Shown here one piece after another: positions 22,293 through 34,000 of a stretch of 64,000 nucleotides of DNA; within the stretch, counting starts at the first letter, position 1; every line of letters starts with the position of its first letter. The stretch comes from Cylindrodendrum hubeiense. Its lineage: Eukaryota; Ascomycota; Sordariomycetes; Hypocreales; Nectriaceae. Position numbers and translations under genes: made by a program. Below the pieces are notes generated by a model. The model was not told where the DNA came from, made no database searches, and saw nothing but the letters and a program-made list of their open reading frames with translations. The stretch covers positions 124,001-188,000 of the forward strand of contig JAANBB010000009.1 in NCBI GenBank assembly GCA_014621425.1, written 5' to 3'.

Positions 22293-22976
22293 TCACCGCC
22301 CCGTCGTAACCGAGCCAGCAGTCGTTCCCTCAGCCTGCGCCGTGGCTGTGACGGTAGCCGTAGCTGGAGGGGCGTCTTCGCCGGAGCCCATGGCCTCCCA
22401 TGTGCCGCCGCAGCGCTGGGCGAGGTCCTTCATGCCGCCGGCGTCGAGGGCGTCGAGCAGCGAGGCGACGGTGCCGACGTCGCGGTCGATCTGCTCCTCC
22501 TTTGCGCGGGCGTTGGGGTCGCCGCGGCCGAGGGGCCCAAAGACCCAGAGCTCCTTGATCTTGCGCGAGAGGGCGAGGAGTTCCTTGACGGAGGTGTACT
22601 GCGGATGCGTCAAAACACTTGTTCCTTTGCCGGGAGGGAGGGTCATAGAGAAGGCTCAGACTTACCAGGCCGTCGAATTCCATCTTCATGGAGATGCCCG
22701 TCACGGCGATGGCTTCGGGATTGGCGTTGTTGCGCTCGCCCTCGGCCTGGATCGTGGCGAGCATCATGAGGGTGCGGTAGCGGGTGAGGACGTCGGCAAC
22801 GAGGCGGTTGTGCGTGTCTAGAAAGAGAGAATCAGCGTACTTGCCACATACCGACTCGGTATTTGATTGAATCGTGTGTTCCCTGTACTGCAAAAGGCGA
22901 TGCAGGCAGAACAAGGCTCCGAGGGTGGCATCTTACCCATGAGATTGGACGCCGCGGCTTGTTGTGCGCGATCCAT
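22293..22976 (-). CDS. med22: Mediator complex subunit 22 (Srb6/Surf5 family)
   Basis: Three minus-strand exons: 22937-22976, 22666-22817 and 22293-22598; 165 residues. The first exon encodes MDRAQQAAASNLM. After splicing the frame continues with DTHNRLVADVLTRYRTLMML and, after the third junction, YTSVKELLALSRKIKELWVF-GPLGRG. This is the helical Med22/Surf5 signature. The C-terminal third is Ala/Thr-rich and poorly conserved. Med22 sits in the head module of Mediator and contacts Med11/Med17 during RNA polymerase II initiation. All donors (gtaaga, gtaagt) and acceptors (ctag, gcag) are canonical. Confidence 0.9.
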
Positions 22977-23650
22977 GTTGTGCGGGGGTTTACGTGCGAG
23001 ACCAGGACGTGAAGCACCGTAGAGGGCACCTTGAATATGAAGCAAAAGAGCGTGAGGCGTGAGAAGGCGTTCAATGCGGATGAGACGAGGCGTGATGAGA
23101 TGCAAGGCCGGAGCTGGAGTTGGCGTTGGCGTTGTTGGTTCTGCGCACGGCTTTGCGTGGAGCTGGTGGGGGTGGGGCCTCAAAGGCTTCCGTGGTGGCG
23201 GTGGGGGGTCGTCTTGATGCGAGCTACAACATCTGTATAATTACTGCAAGATAGATATTGAACTACAAGGAGACTGCGTTCTTACAACGGATAACGGATA
23301 ATTGTGTAGATTGGACATATCGATGGCGTTGAGGTTTCATTTCCACATCTTCTAGACTCCCCCCCATTCTAGTGCTAATTTTGTCCCAGCTACTTTACGT
23401 ACGCAGATACAGAGATGCCGTGCCCTTATTACCAGACGCCCATTTCAAGTTAATTCCATATAAAACAGCCCATCACCCAGTATAACCCAGCAAGGCAGAT
23501 GCTGGCGACTTTTTGAAATGCCCATGCTGCCGAGACCAAACTCCCCGGTCGATGCAATCCAGATTGCGCGGGGCTCTGGTATCGTCTCCGTTCCAACTCG
23601 TACACGTACACACGTATCCTCCGCCCTTTACCATTTCCTTGGAGCTTCCC
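22977..23650. other. Spacer between med22 start and DUF3431 gene stop
   Basis: Upstream region of med22 plus the 3' flank of the next gene. It contains no supported gene. The part at 23220-23480 is AT-rich relative to surroundings. Confidence 0.35.
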
Positions 23651-24754
23651 TTACGGCAGACCAGACCACCCGCGGTCCTCCTGCTTCCAGCCCTTGTGCG
23701 GCCAGCCCTTGGGGAGTGTCGAGAAGGGCGGGAGAATGTACTGGCCCTCGCACTTGTCGCTTTCGCACTTCATGTCGCACATGCCGTAGTTCTGGCAGTA
23801 ACAGTCGGAAGCACTGGGGCAGTGGACTGGCTTCTTGCCGAAGATAACTGCACGGATTCCGGATCAGCACTTGACCCAGAGGAAAGGGGAAATATAAAAG
23901 GGGAGCTTACCATGCCACGAGTATTCGAGAACTCGGCCACTCAGGTCATCACCCAGCGGTGACACCAACAGCCACTCGCGGAAGCGGACATACTCGGCGC
24001 GGGGCCGCAGGCGGATCGTCTCGCGGCGGACGGCAAACTGCGAGCAGCAGGTGACGCCAATCTCCTCCGGGACGGGGAGGGTGGGGAAGAGCTCCTCGAA
24101 GGCGGCCTTGTAGACATGGCGGGCGTGGACAGGCTCATGCTCCTTGGCGGGGGCCTCATCCTGGATGGGCTTGATCTCGGCGGGGCAGCCGAGGACCCAG
24201 ACGCAGCGCAGGTTGGCGTAGCCGACCTTTTTGAGGTTGTCGAAGCGGAAGCGCTGCAGCAGGGGGAGTGCGTCGTAGTCGGGGTTGTCGTTGTGCCACT
24301 GGAAGCGCTCGGCGTGGTGGAAGATGAGGTTGCCGGGCAGGTCGTCGTAGCGGTCGATGATGTAGCTGTAGAAAGACAGGGTCAGAAAGGATCTAGGGCA
24401 GGGACAGATGCATGCATGGGATAGCTACCTCAAGAAGACCATGGCCTCGCGACCCTTATTCATCGGGACCGTCAACTTGGCCTTGTTGTCGTCGACGACG
24501 TAGATGTTCTTCTTCCAGTCGGGCAGGTAGTCGTCCAGCCACGAGACGTTCTCGTGCTTCATGCTAGCTATCACCATCTCGACATCATCGTCGCCGAGGT
24601 GCTGGGACGCAAAGCTCCCGCCGCTCCTGTGGCCTCGATTCGCCGAGGGGAAGATGTTGTCGCGGAACAGGACGATGACGAAGATGACGGCGACGCAGAT
24701 GCCGATGAGGTTGACTCGGTTCGCGCGCTGGCGCGGACTCCAGCGCTGGGGCAT
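23651..24754 (-). CDS. DUF3431 family membrane protein
   Basis: Three minus-strand exons: 24429-24754, 23911-24365 and 23651-23847; 325 residues. A short basic N terminus is followed by one hydrophobic segment (about residues 14-31, NLIGICVAVIFVIVLF), giving type II topology. The DUF3431 body includes WLDDYLPDWKKNIYVVDD, then after splicing YIIDRYDDLPGNLIFHHAER, WHNDNPDYD and CCSQFAVRR. The C-terminal exon is Cys/Trp-rich (CPSASDCYCQNYGMC). The family is common in filamentous fungi and looks like a lumenal, glycosyltransferase-like protein, but its biochemical role is not established to my knowledge. Splice junctions keep the conserved order of motifs. Confidence 0.85.
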
Positions 24755-26400
24755 GGCTGTGCCAGATCGCAGGACCGGCTGGGAGAGCAGAGGAGATGGG
24801 ACTTTGAAGCCCGGTGTTCGTTCGTTCGTGGGCGTTCGGGAGGCGGTCGCAAGCAGATTCGTCTAGCAGGCAAGGGTAAGGTGTTCTGATGGACAGTCAA
24901 GAGGCGGACTATCGCTCCTAGGTAGTTTCGTATTCCTTTTCTGGGGGATGGACGGGTGACATAGGGGATACAGGGGGCCAGCAAGGCAGAAAAAAAGACA
25001 GGGACTACGCAAGGGAGGTGGCGTTGGACTACGCCCACATCCACTTCCACCAGCGAATGCATCTTGTCTCTTCGTATCTTCGTATCTTCGCCCTGTACTT
25101 CCGTACTCTCTTCCACTATCTGTCAAGTGTGAAGCATGTCCGCGCCCTATCCCTGCGTCACGGGTTTCTGTTTTTGGTGCGCCAGGCGTCTTTCCGAGCT
25201 GTCAATTCTCACTCTCGTGTTCAAGCACAGGTCCAGTTCCAGGTCAGCCACATTCCCGTTATGGGGAACGGCTGCTCCACACTGCAACGTCCTCCCTGCA
25301 ACGTACGTCGCTCAGCATTCTCGCATTAATTACACAGTAATTGCGGCGTACGGCGCTGCGAACTGCGGCAGGCTGCTGGCCTTTCCCTTGACTTCAGCCA
25401 CGCCTAATCTAAAGTCTGAACATTGATTCACCAGGTGCATCTTCGGTGAATTAGATAGTGCACCTCACAGGGATCATACATGTATATTCGGGCGTTATCT
25501 TTAGCCTCCGATTTTCCTTTTTGCTGAGCCACAGACTCGGGTTTCCTGACACTACAATAATCTTCAGCCATACTCCCTAGATACCCGAGGGTCATTAGGA
25601 CTTATTTCTTGACATATTGCTAGGAACCTAATGTACCTAGGCTCCTGTGGCAATGTCACAAATGCACTTGATCCTTGTGGGGCGTGCAATGGTTTAAAGA
25701 TGAATCTGAACCCCAGGAGGCCCACCCATGATACTCCCTGCTGCTAGTTGTGATTGCAACTGGTTCCTGGACGGTCAGAACGGAGGACAACAAACTGGTA
25801 GAAATAATGAGGAACACGCAAGGGAGGTGTCGCAACACACCCGCCGTCACTAAGAAGAGCGCAAGCGCACTGTCGTATCTCAATGAGAACTTGGCTCAGC
25901 ACAACAATATTTCTGTATGCCCCCAAATGGGATAGCACGCCGACTGTGATTGATTTAGCTGCTGGATTCAGCTGCACTTAATCCAGCTGTGTTGTTTATC
26001 TTCTCAGCCTGGCTTTCATTCCGCTCAATCACCACGACATGAAGCAGCACCGATCTTCTGGTAACTCCCCGCCGGATCCTTGATTCAAATATACGACTCC
26101 AATTGCCGCAGCCATGGCCCTCATAGTACTTTCAAGTAAGGATGGGACTATAATTGATTCTGGCGGTGTCAGGGACATGGGCAATGGTTGGCCTTTCTCC
26201 GCAACTCCAAGATTCGGGAAGCTTTGAGTCATGAGGCCGTTCTCATGTGGGTGAGAGGATAGCGTCTTTCCAAGCTGTCACACCGTTTTTGAAGTGATCA
26301 AAGTCGAGAGAACTAGGGTGCCACCTCTCCGACTTTGAATTGAGCAGGTTCTCTGCTGGGGTGAAGATGAGTGCGGCTACGTTTGCCTCATACGACCCTA
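24755..26400. other. Spacer, transition to accessory region
   Basis: Promoter of the DUF3431 gene followed by sequence with falling GC content. Short open frames (for example 25656-25883 on the minus strand with a signal-peptide-like start, and 25750-25935 on the plus strand) have no other support. I see no gene that I would call. Confidence 0.35.
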
Positions 26401-26718
26401 TGGGAACTCCAGGATACATGGCCTCTCCTCGACGCGACTCCCTACATGATCAATGCCGCAGAAAATTGGAGAGCCACACTGATACACAAAGCTGCGAGTG
26501 ATAGCAATATGGATCTGTTAAAATGATTTCTCTCGAGGGGTGCGAACCGAACTGTCAAAGATGACGACGGCTTCACGCCGAAATGTAGCGTTCGGGAAGC
26601 AATCCAGGGCAAGCTAAACGCGATCCGGTCTGGAATGATTGGACCGGGCAGAAAGCGAATATCATTAATAGAGATGATACCAAGTAATGGTCTCGCAAAT
26701 GCAATAGCTCTCAGATAA
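26401..26718 (+). pseudogene. Ankyrin-repeat gene relic
   Basis: One + strand frame from 26401 reads through an ankyrin-like unit: ATLIHKAASDSNMDLLK, then an in-frame TGA at 26524-26526, then FLSRGANRTVKDDDGFTP. The order A-x-x-x-G/N-x-x-x-x-L/V-x-x-L-L-x-x-G-A matches the ankyrin consensus. The stop sits where a residue such as Trp (TGG) would fit, so a single G-to-A change could explain it. The frame closes at about 26718, and upstream of 26400 it is littered with stops. No start codon or complete domain remains. This is probably the remains of an ankyrin gene related in type, though not demonstrably in sequence, to the Clr5-ankyrin gene at 31-34 kb. Confidence 0.6.
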
Positions 26719-26935
26719 ACCTGAACACTCATGATATCCCATGTGTCAGGCATTATTACAGCTTGCATCTGAACGGCCATAATTGTAATGATAATTAATT
26801 GCCTCAGATCGTATCCAATAAAGGCTGTGATCCGTACACTGGCATCCCGTGCAGATACCAATTGCAGGCAATGATTCCCCGTCATGAAGTGAAGTCGTCC
26901 AGTCTCCGTTCACCAGTGACACACTAACAGTGCTG

Positions 26936-27352
26936 CATGCCCCGTGCTCCGAGTCCTGGCGGGGTGGCGCCTTGTCCATCCAAGGCTAACGTCGAGCCGA
27001 GGCCGCTAATTTCCCGAAGGATCACAACCCAAAAGTCTCCGAGGAGCCAGCGAGCCTCAGATTCCATTTTCGGCAACAGTGCCTGTATATCTCCGGTCAG
27101 AATAAAGTTGGCAAGCGATGATAGACCGTCCGTAGATTAACTGAGCGTGCAGATTCAGTGGCCGTAGGAATGGCACCATCAATGGCCTCCAGCACAACCC
27201 CTTCACACTCAGCCAGTCCGGGGATGGAGGGAGTTGAATCTGCCTCACAAGGTTTACCAGCATCCCCAGCCTGAGCTTCAGCCCTAAATGAGACCTTCGC
27301 CCAGGAGCAAGATAGTGTGAGATATTTGTGGTCCTCATAATCGCGGATGCAA
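26936..27352 (-). pseudogene. Degraded coding relic, unidentified (possibly HET-like)
   Basis: The minus strand shows two successive protein-like stretches in different frames, each closed by a stop. The upstream one (about 27352-27090) contains DYEDHKYLTLSCSWAKVSF, faintly like the YLTLSYCWG start of a HET domain, and later LEAIDGAIPTATESARS. The downstream one (about 27130-26936) contains ARWLLGDFWVVILREISGLG and runs to a stop near 26936. The change of frame and absence of a start suggest a decayed gene. The HET comparison is weak, since the later HET motifs are not visible. Confidence 0.3.
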
Positions 27353-28757
27353 CAGATAAATCACGCCTCTCTACTTTCTCAACCAGGGTTTCCGTATAAA
27401 ATGCTAAATTAGGCTTGGGCTGGAGGCTGTGCTTTGCAGGCCATATCCTGAATCTTGGAAAACTACAGGCGAATCTGGAAGTCCTAACATGATTAGGACA
27501 CAGGGGGGACGCAGTGCAGGGGGCTGCGGATAAAATGCCAAGCTTTGCTGTGGGTTCCATTGATGTGAGACGCGCCACTGACACTGCTTCACCAGCCCTG
27601 CTTCGTCTCGTCTTTGATTCAGTGCGAGCTCACCAATTCTCGCCTTTCGTGAACCAATACGCTGTATGTTATACGTCACGGCATTATAGATGGAGAGCCA
27701 TGCAAGGGCCTGCCTCGCGGTAAGTTGTGCCGTTCCCGAATATCCGGCTGCATCCGAGACGTCTAACCTTCTTTTAACTTACCGGACAAACCATGGCCTG
27801 ACCCGCTGGGTTAAGTACGTCCTGTGATTTCGCTGTGCCTCTGCGGGGACGACTTGCTGTCAGCGCTTGGCGGTCTAGGTCGCAGTGCTAGTTGATAAAT
27901 CGAGGCACTTGTCTGAGTGCCCCAAGGCTAGGTAGCAGGTGGTTAGCCAGTTGAGGAAAGCAAGCTCTGGGCCCTACCCTGCCGTGGAACTGAATGGTTG
28001 TGGTTAGTGAGGATGATGGATGCCAACTGTACGAGACCCATTGTTTGCCCAGGCCTCATCTCCTCTGCAGAAGGACTCTGTGATGTGGGCGACAAGATTG
28101 CGTTACTGCAGCCAGGGACAAACTGAGCTGCAACATGACACACGGCGCCCGCAATGTCATCCCATGTCGTCCCGTCCCTGTATCATCGTGGTATTGCGTG
28201 CATTGGAGAGCCCTGCCGCCGCCTCTTGGCCATGGCGGCACCATCCCGCTACGCCCACAGCCTCAATCGCCAACACCATCCGCCTCCCCTAACTTTGCAC
28301 GCTTCGCCATTCGCAGAACGATCGGCGGAGGCAAAAAGCCAGCGCTTGTGCGGCTACCCGGCATGCGACTGGCCTGTCTCGCACTTCGTCCATTGGCCCA
28401 ACTCGAGCCCTGGACGATGGTTAAGCTTGAAACGGGAGCTAGGGAGATTTGGCTCGGCCCCCAAATGTGGGTTGTGGTGTAGTACAGGCCGAGATGATCC
28501 CCCCCCCATCAAGGCAGCTGGCCGGGGGCGACTCGCTTCGATTTCCTCCTGGCTGATCAGTTTCTCTTCTTGATTTCGTCCCTCTCGGTGAACGTTGAAC
28601 GAGTGCGCTGCTGATTCACACGTCTCCTGCGCGTTGAATCGCTTGAGCTCGGCGGTTGTTGTTTCGCCGACATCCTATCCTTTCGTGTGCGGTCTTCAAC
28701 TATCGACCGTCGACTGTTGGTTCTTGGTTGTTGGGTCGTTTCCTCTCCCCCAACACC
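27353..28757. other. Spacer upstream of the Cys-rich surface protein gene
   Basis: No supported gene. Overlapping open frames at 28020-28570 lack family features. Pyrimidine-rich sequence at 28560-28750 probably belongs to the promoter and leader of the next gene. A run of nine C occurs at about 28500. Confidence 0.35.
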
Positions 28758-29859
28758 ATGCTCTTTACCCGCTCGGTCGCGGCCCTCGCCCTGCTGGGCA
28801 CGGCGGTCGCAACAGACGCCTATGTCCCAGTGCATAAACGCTTCACCTATGACGTCGCCGTCAATGACTTCAGCTACCTAGGCATGCTCTCGAAGCGTGA
28901 TTCCTGCTCCGATGCCTTTGGAGACAATGCCCACAACTCCAACTGTGCCCCCGACTTTACCCTCTGCTGTAAGGCGTCCATGGTTCCTGTAACCACGCCC
29001 GCTTTGATGGCTAACATGGCGGGATAGGTACTCGTGATGGAGAGTCGTATCCTTCATGCGAGAAATGGCTTGATAAGGGATGGTGTTGTGTAGGAGAGTA
29101 CGTCGTCGTGAAGCTCCGTTGTTGAGATGCATGGCCGCTAACTGAGCGAACAGCGGCGAAACCGATAAATGCTACGTCGACCAAGTGTCCGTCTGTGATG
29201 AAGACAGCTCGGTCGCGTGTACGAGCCTCCAAGAAGGCACCGACAGAGCCTGTTGCCCTAAGTTGACGACATGCGATGAGTCGGTCCCTGCCAGCGTGGC
29301 CTATGTCCGGTGCAACATCAACCGAAGCGATCTCCTCGTGGCCGATGCCGCAGCGAATGGCAAATCCTCAATGATAGAATCATCAACGATAGAATCCTCC
29401 ACCACCGAGGCCTTATCAACATCCACAGAAGCCTCGACCTCCACCTCCGCTGATTCATCCAAGACCACCCAGCCTGAGTCTCAGACCGAGTCGGCAACGT
29501 CTACCCCCGACGACAAACCGACCCCACTAGCCGGCGGCGTCATCGGGGGCATCGTGGTTGCTGCCGTGGTTGGAGTTGCTGGTATTGGCGTTCTGGTCTT
29601 TTGGTTACTCCGACGTAGCAAGAAAGCCAAGTACGAAGCCGCCAACCAGTCACCGCCGCAACCGTCGATCCCACAATATTACCAAGATCAACAGGTGAAG
29701 TACCAGCAGGAACAGCAAGCCTACTACCAGACGGGCCCGCCGAACCAATACGGCGGATACATGTACCCGCAACAACAACCGCAACCGCCCGCCGAGCTCA
29801 TGGACCAGCGCCCCCCAGTCGAGCTTGATTCCAGCGTACCGCACCCGACGTCACGATAG
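28758..29859 (+). CDS. Cys-rich, signal-peptide, single-pass membrane protein
   Basis: Three exons: 28758-28968, 29028-29097 and 29154-29859; 328 residues. Residues 1-19 form a signal peptide (LFTRSVAALALLGTAVATD), followed by a possible KR processing site (HKRF) and a short Cys-rich ectodomain. Pairs include LCC at the first junction, WCC in exon 2, then CYVDQVSVC and ACC in exon 3. A Ser/Thr-rich stalk leads to one transmembrane helix at about 29540-29605 (GGVIGGIVVAAVVGVAGIGV) followed by RRSKK. The cytoplasmic tail is rich in Pro, Gln and Tyr. Both introns have ctaac branch points and canonical ends, and the junctions fall inside Cys codon neighbourhoods. The architecture resembles fungal surface sensors, but I recognise no named family. 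Confidence 0.75.
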
Positions 29860-31097
29860 TAAAGGGTGTCTGTCGAGGGGGCTTTTGGGCCGATATCCGC
29901 GACATGGACGGCGACGGGTGGAGGACAGGCATTTCTGATGATACCAATAATACTTCTTCTTTTTTGTACTTATGCTGCTTGTTGAGCATTCTGATTCTCT
30001 CGGCGGGTGTTACCACAGGCCGGAGAAATGTATGATATGATAGGTGCCTTGTAGGAGAATGGCACCTTCGAAGAAAAGCGAATACATGGATAGCCGTGGA
30101 AGTCACGATATCACATAAGTTCCCGAGGTGTCTGTCGGACTGTGAATGGCTCTTTTCTTATGTGGCGCTTCTGAGTACTGTATGGGCTTCCTTTATTACT
30201 GATAGCACATCTTCGTAAGCGTGATGGAGACCAAAAGCATGATCTGCTGGGCACCGCACGTTTATGTGCGCAGGAGAATAAGGATGGGCTTCTGCAAACC
30301 GAGTCCGTATCTTTTGGATGGTAGACAAGTGAGGGTCCACCTCTCCATCTCGATTTCATCGTCAAACTTTCTTGCGATTATGAAGTAAGCCACCACTCGT
30401 GAATTGGAGAATCTAAACCATCCATATGATCAAATCCGCCGCCTCCTTCCTAGAGAGAATATGAGCGCTCTCTTAAATTTGCGGAATAGCACCCACCATA
30501 CTCTGGTTCTCACGAAGGACTTGAAATCTGTGTACGGCGGATCAAGGAAAATGAGTTGGGATTTTAGCATGACCCCCACGACTATCACCAGAAGCAGCAC
30601 ATGACTTGAATAGTCCGCGGTGGGGTAACCGTCAAGTAGGGAGGGAAGCCCTCGCGCGCACGGACGTAAACATGGAGGCGGAATTGGTACCATAAGGCTC
30701 GCTCCTCAGCAAAAGGACATATGGGTATCTGCAGTGTCCTTCTGGGCATCCAATAATCGCCTCCATCCCCACACCATCACTATTTTTTAAATGGCCAGCT
30801 GGATGATGCAGGTGAAGGGCCACCGGCCTTACTGTTGCCTTACTTTCACCACCAGAGTGCCTTCCAACATAAATAGAAGGGCCCGCCGCCTGGTCACTGG
30901 GTGGATTTAATGAAACAACGAACTGTGTTCACTGAGGATATCACATTGAACTCACAAACAATTTCTCCTATTCATTCTACAGTGCGTCCCTCCATCGGTT
31001 CCCTCCAGCGGTTACACCCATTCTCGGTTCGTTGCACAAACAGACTTGTGATCAGCTCCACCTCAATCCTCATTTCCATTTCCAGGCGACCGCTCAG
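29860..31097. other. Spacer containing a diverged repeat of sequence also found at 34.4-34.7 kb
   Basis: No intact gene. The part at about 30275-30510 resembles the sequence just downstream of the Clr5-ankyrin gene (see the repeat entries). The last ~130 bp before 31098 are the presumed leader of that gene. Confidence 0.4.
30280..30510 (+). repeat. Diverged direct repeat, left copy
   Basis: Two stretches match, in the same order and orientation, sequence downstream of the Clr5-ankyrin gene. aaggatgggcttctgcaaac (about 30278) corresponds to aaggatgggcttttacaacc (about 34385). The segment at 30428-30510 corresponds to 34607-34690, sharing caaat-ccgcc, gcgctctc/gcactctc, gaatagc and ccacca/cgccac with many transitions. 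The copies are clearly related but heavily diverged. Confidence 0.55.
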
Positions 31098-34000
31098 ATG
31101 GAGCATTCCATCAAGAAACCTGCCGATTGGGGGCCATATCGGGACGAAATCTTCAATCTCTACTTTGACGAAGACTGGACACTCGAAAGGGTCCAAAAGC
31201 ATATGAAGCAGAAGCATAGATTGAGTGCAACGTATGGTCTCACCCCGCCAACTAAGGCACACTTTTTGCTAACCAGCCTACTATAGTAACAGACAGTATA
31301 AGTGGTTCCTGAGCTTCAAGAAGTCTGGAAGATCAAAAAACCTCACAGCCAATAACTGGGACATCATTATTTCAGCGGTACGCATGAGAGAGCGCGATCA
31401 CAAAGAGAGTCTAGTCATATGGGACGGCAAACCTATTGAGCCGCAGAGGCTCCGGAGGGAGCTTGTTCGGTACAATCCGGGCTTAAGACCAAGACCTCAC
31501 ACTTGCGGTAATTTTCTCCAACCAAGACGCTGTTCCTGTTGCTAACAAATCCAAGCTAGGCTGTCAAGCCGGATCCAGATCCGAACACCTCCCATGACAC
31601 GGCTGCCTTCGCCAGATGTGGGACAACTTTCAAGCATCAACTTAGAGGCGATAGCCATGCAAGAAGAAGACAACACAAGCATATATGTTCCATCTGACGT
31701 TATGTCAGAGCACGACTACGGTTCCCTAAAGGTGATAAATCGGGAACTGCTCCTGATTGGCATTCCAATTTTCGGGCGGTCTGTTGCGCTTTTCACAGGT
31801 ACGTCTTGGAAATCCCTCTTGGTCTATCTCTATATTTACACCCAAGCAGAAGACCCGCGCCTTTTCGGGTGCTTAGCCAGCTCCATGCCGACTCTATCAA
31901 CGAACACTTTACCGCAGACTTTAAGTCACTCCTGGCGCTGGGAAGCATTGGCCTCTATCCTGGCAAGTAATGAAATGGAAATGATTCGACAAACCGTACC
32001 CGGATTCCCAACCACGACCACCGAGTTGAGGCTCTGTTCAAGGATGGATCTTCTTAACATGACCATTAATACACTCATCGGCTTTTCAGACGTGGAGCTA
32101 TCTGCATGTCATTCCCTTTTAGAATGGCTCCTTGGAGATTCTCAAAGCCTCCTTCTTCGCTCGTTACTTCTTTCCCAAAATGAGAGAATTATAGTATTTG
32201 CCAGGAGGCTTATTTCACTCCCTCAAAACTTTGGGCTTTTTATCAGAAATGAAAAAGGCCTCTGCTCTTCAAAAATGGCATATGTCATACTACTTTCACT
32301 CCAAGCCATCGAAAACTTCACCGGACAACGACTATCAGCAGCCGAGGCTGCGACCTTGCTCCCGATGCTTGCACTGTTTGATGGTTCCGATGTGGCCCGG
32401 GTATTACTGGATTCTGGGGCCAATTCAGAGCATCATGAAGCGTCTCGAGAAGTTGCATTAGGTCGTGCAGCGGCCTTCGGCAACTGGCAGCTCGTGACGC
32501 TTCTGCTTGACCAAGGTACCCCCAGGCGTCAATTAGCGCGAGAGTTGCTCTCACAAGTCCAAATCGACGTATGTGATGGAGATGTCCCAATCCCATCTAT
32601 TGATAGACTCCTGGTTCTCATAGCCGCGCCAGGTATCGACAAGGGCCTATTTGATCAACTCGCCTGCAACTTATTTCCCTTCACGTACGCAGAGATCCAC
32701 GCTTTCCATTCGCCAAATTTAGCCCAAGAAATTTTGATGCTTCGTTCAGCGCATTTTGGGGATATCCCTACGAGATTACACACGCGGAGGAGAGATTTAG
32801 ACTCTGGATTACTAAGGAGTCAACGCTCCCCCTTTCTCTGGCTTTTGATCGCTGCGATGACGCCATGGTACACATACTACTAGATGCAAAAGCACAAATC
32901 GTGAAAAACTCTCTCGAGCTTTTCAACACTTTCGAGCCACAATATGTGGACTTTCTGCGGCGGCTTATTCCAAGGCTTCTCAGACCAGACCTAATCGACT
33001 GCACCGGCCACCATCTCCTAGGGTTTGCGATCAAAACGGACGACACAGATTTAATCAATACACTTGTCGGGTTGGGGGTACATATTGACGGCCCGAGAGC
33101 AAGATCAGTTTTCAGCCGGTATCCTGAAGACAGCGACGGCCTTTATTCGACACCTTTTGCGTTTGCTTTACAAGTTGGGACTATTCAGGTAGTCAAACTA
33201 CTCTGGAGGCTTGGTGCTAGGTTTGTCAGCGACCAATTACCTGTTGTTGGCGCATTTGAGCTTAGCAGAGTCTATACATCAACTGTTCCCTATCCATTTT
33301 CATATCACATTTCATCTCCAGATCCAATGGAGAAGACAAAGTTTCTTATTCAAAATGGAGCATGCTTAAACGCCCCTTGTACAATCGCGGGCGACGACAA
33401 AAGAAAGCCTACACTACTGCAGTCGATCATCAGGTTTTGCGGATCAATGCCTTCTCGTTTGGACCTAAAAATTGTCGATATTCTCGTCTCTTCTGGAGCC
33501 GACGTTAATCCCGAACAGTCAAACTATGATACTCCTCTTCAGTTAGCATGCTATAATGGGCGCCTCGATATCATAAAGTACCTTATAGAGCAAGGAGCCG
33601 ATATCAACCTCTACGGGGGCGACAAGCCAGAGGGTTCACCGCTAGCATACGCATGCAGGAGAGCTACGTTCTACGATTCAGACGGTCGAAATGACCATAA
33701 ACAGTCCACCGCGGTTAAATTTTTAATTCAAAATGGCGCTGATATCACTGGGGGTTGTCCACCTCCATTTAATGCTGCATGCTCAAAGGGATCTTTGGAA
33801 GTTGTCGACCTACTCTTCAAGCATGGGGCAGACATAAATCAACGAAGTCGCGGTTTTGAGAATCGAATCAACTCGCATAGCACCAAAACTCCTCTGCAGC
33901 ATGCATGCTGCCGTTTTTCAGACGTTGCAGATCGCAACCCTATTGTAAATCTTGAAATCGGAGCAGATGTCAATTCCAAGCCAGACCCATATACCGCACA

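Noticed and set aside
31799..31849. Possible 51-nt intron (gtacgt...gcag) within the Clr5-ankyrin gene
   Set aside because: It is frame-neutral and stop-free and has no CTRAY branch point, so I cannot decide and left it in the coding sequence.
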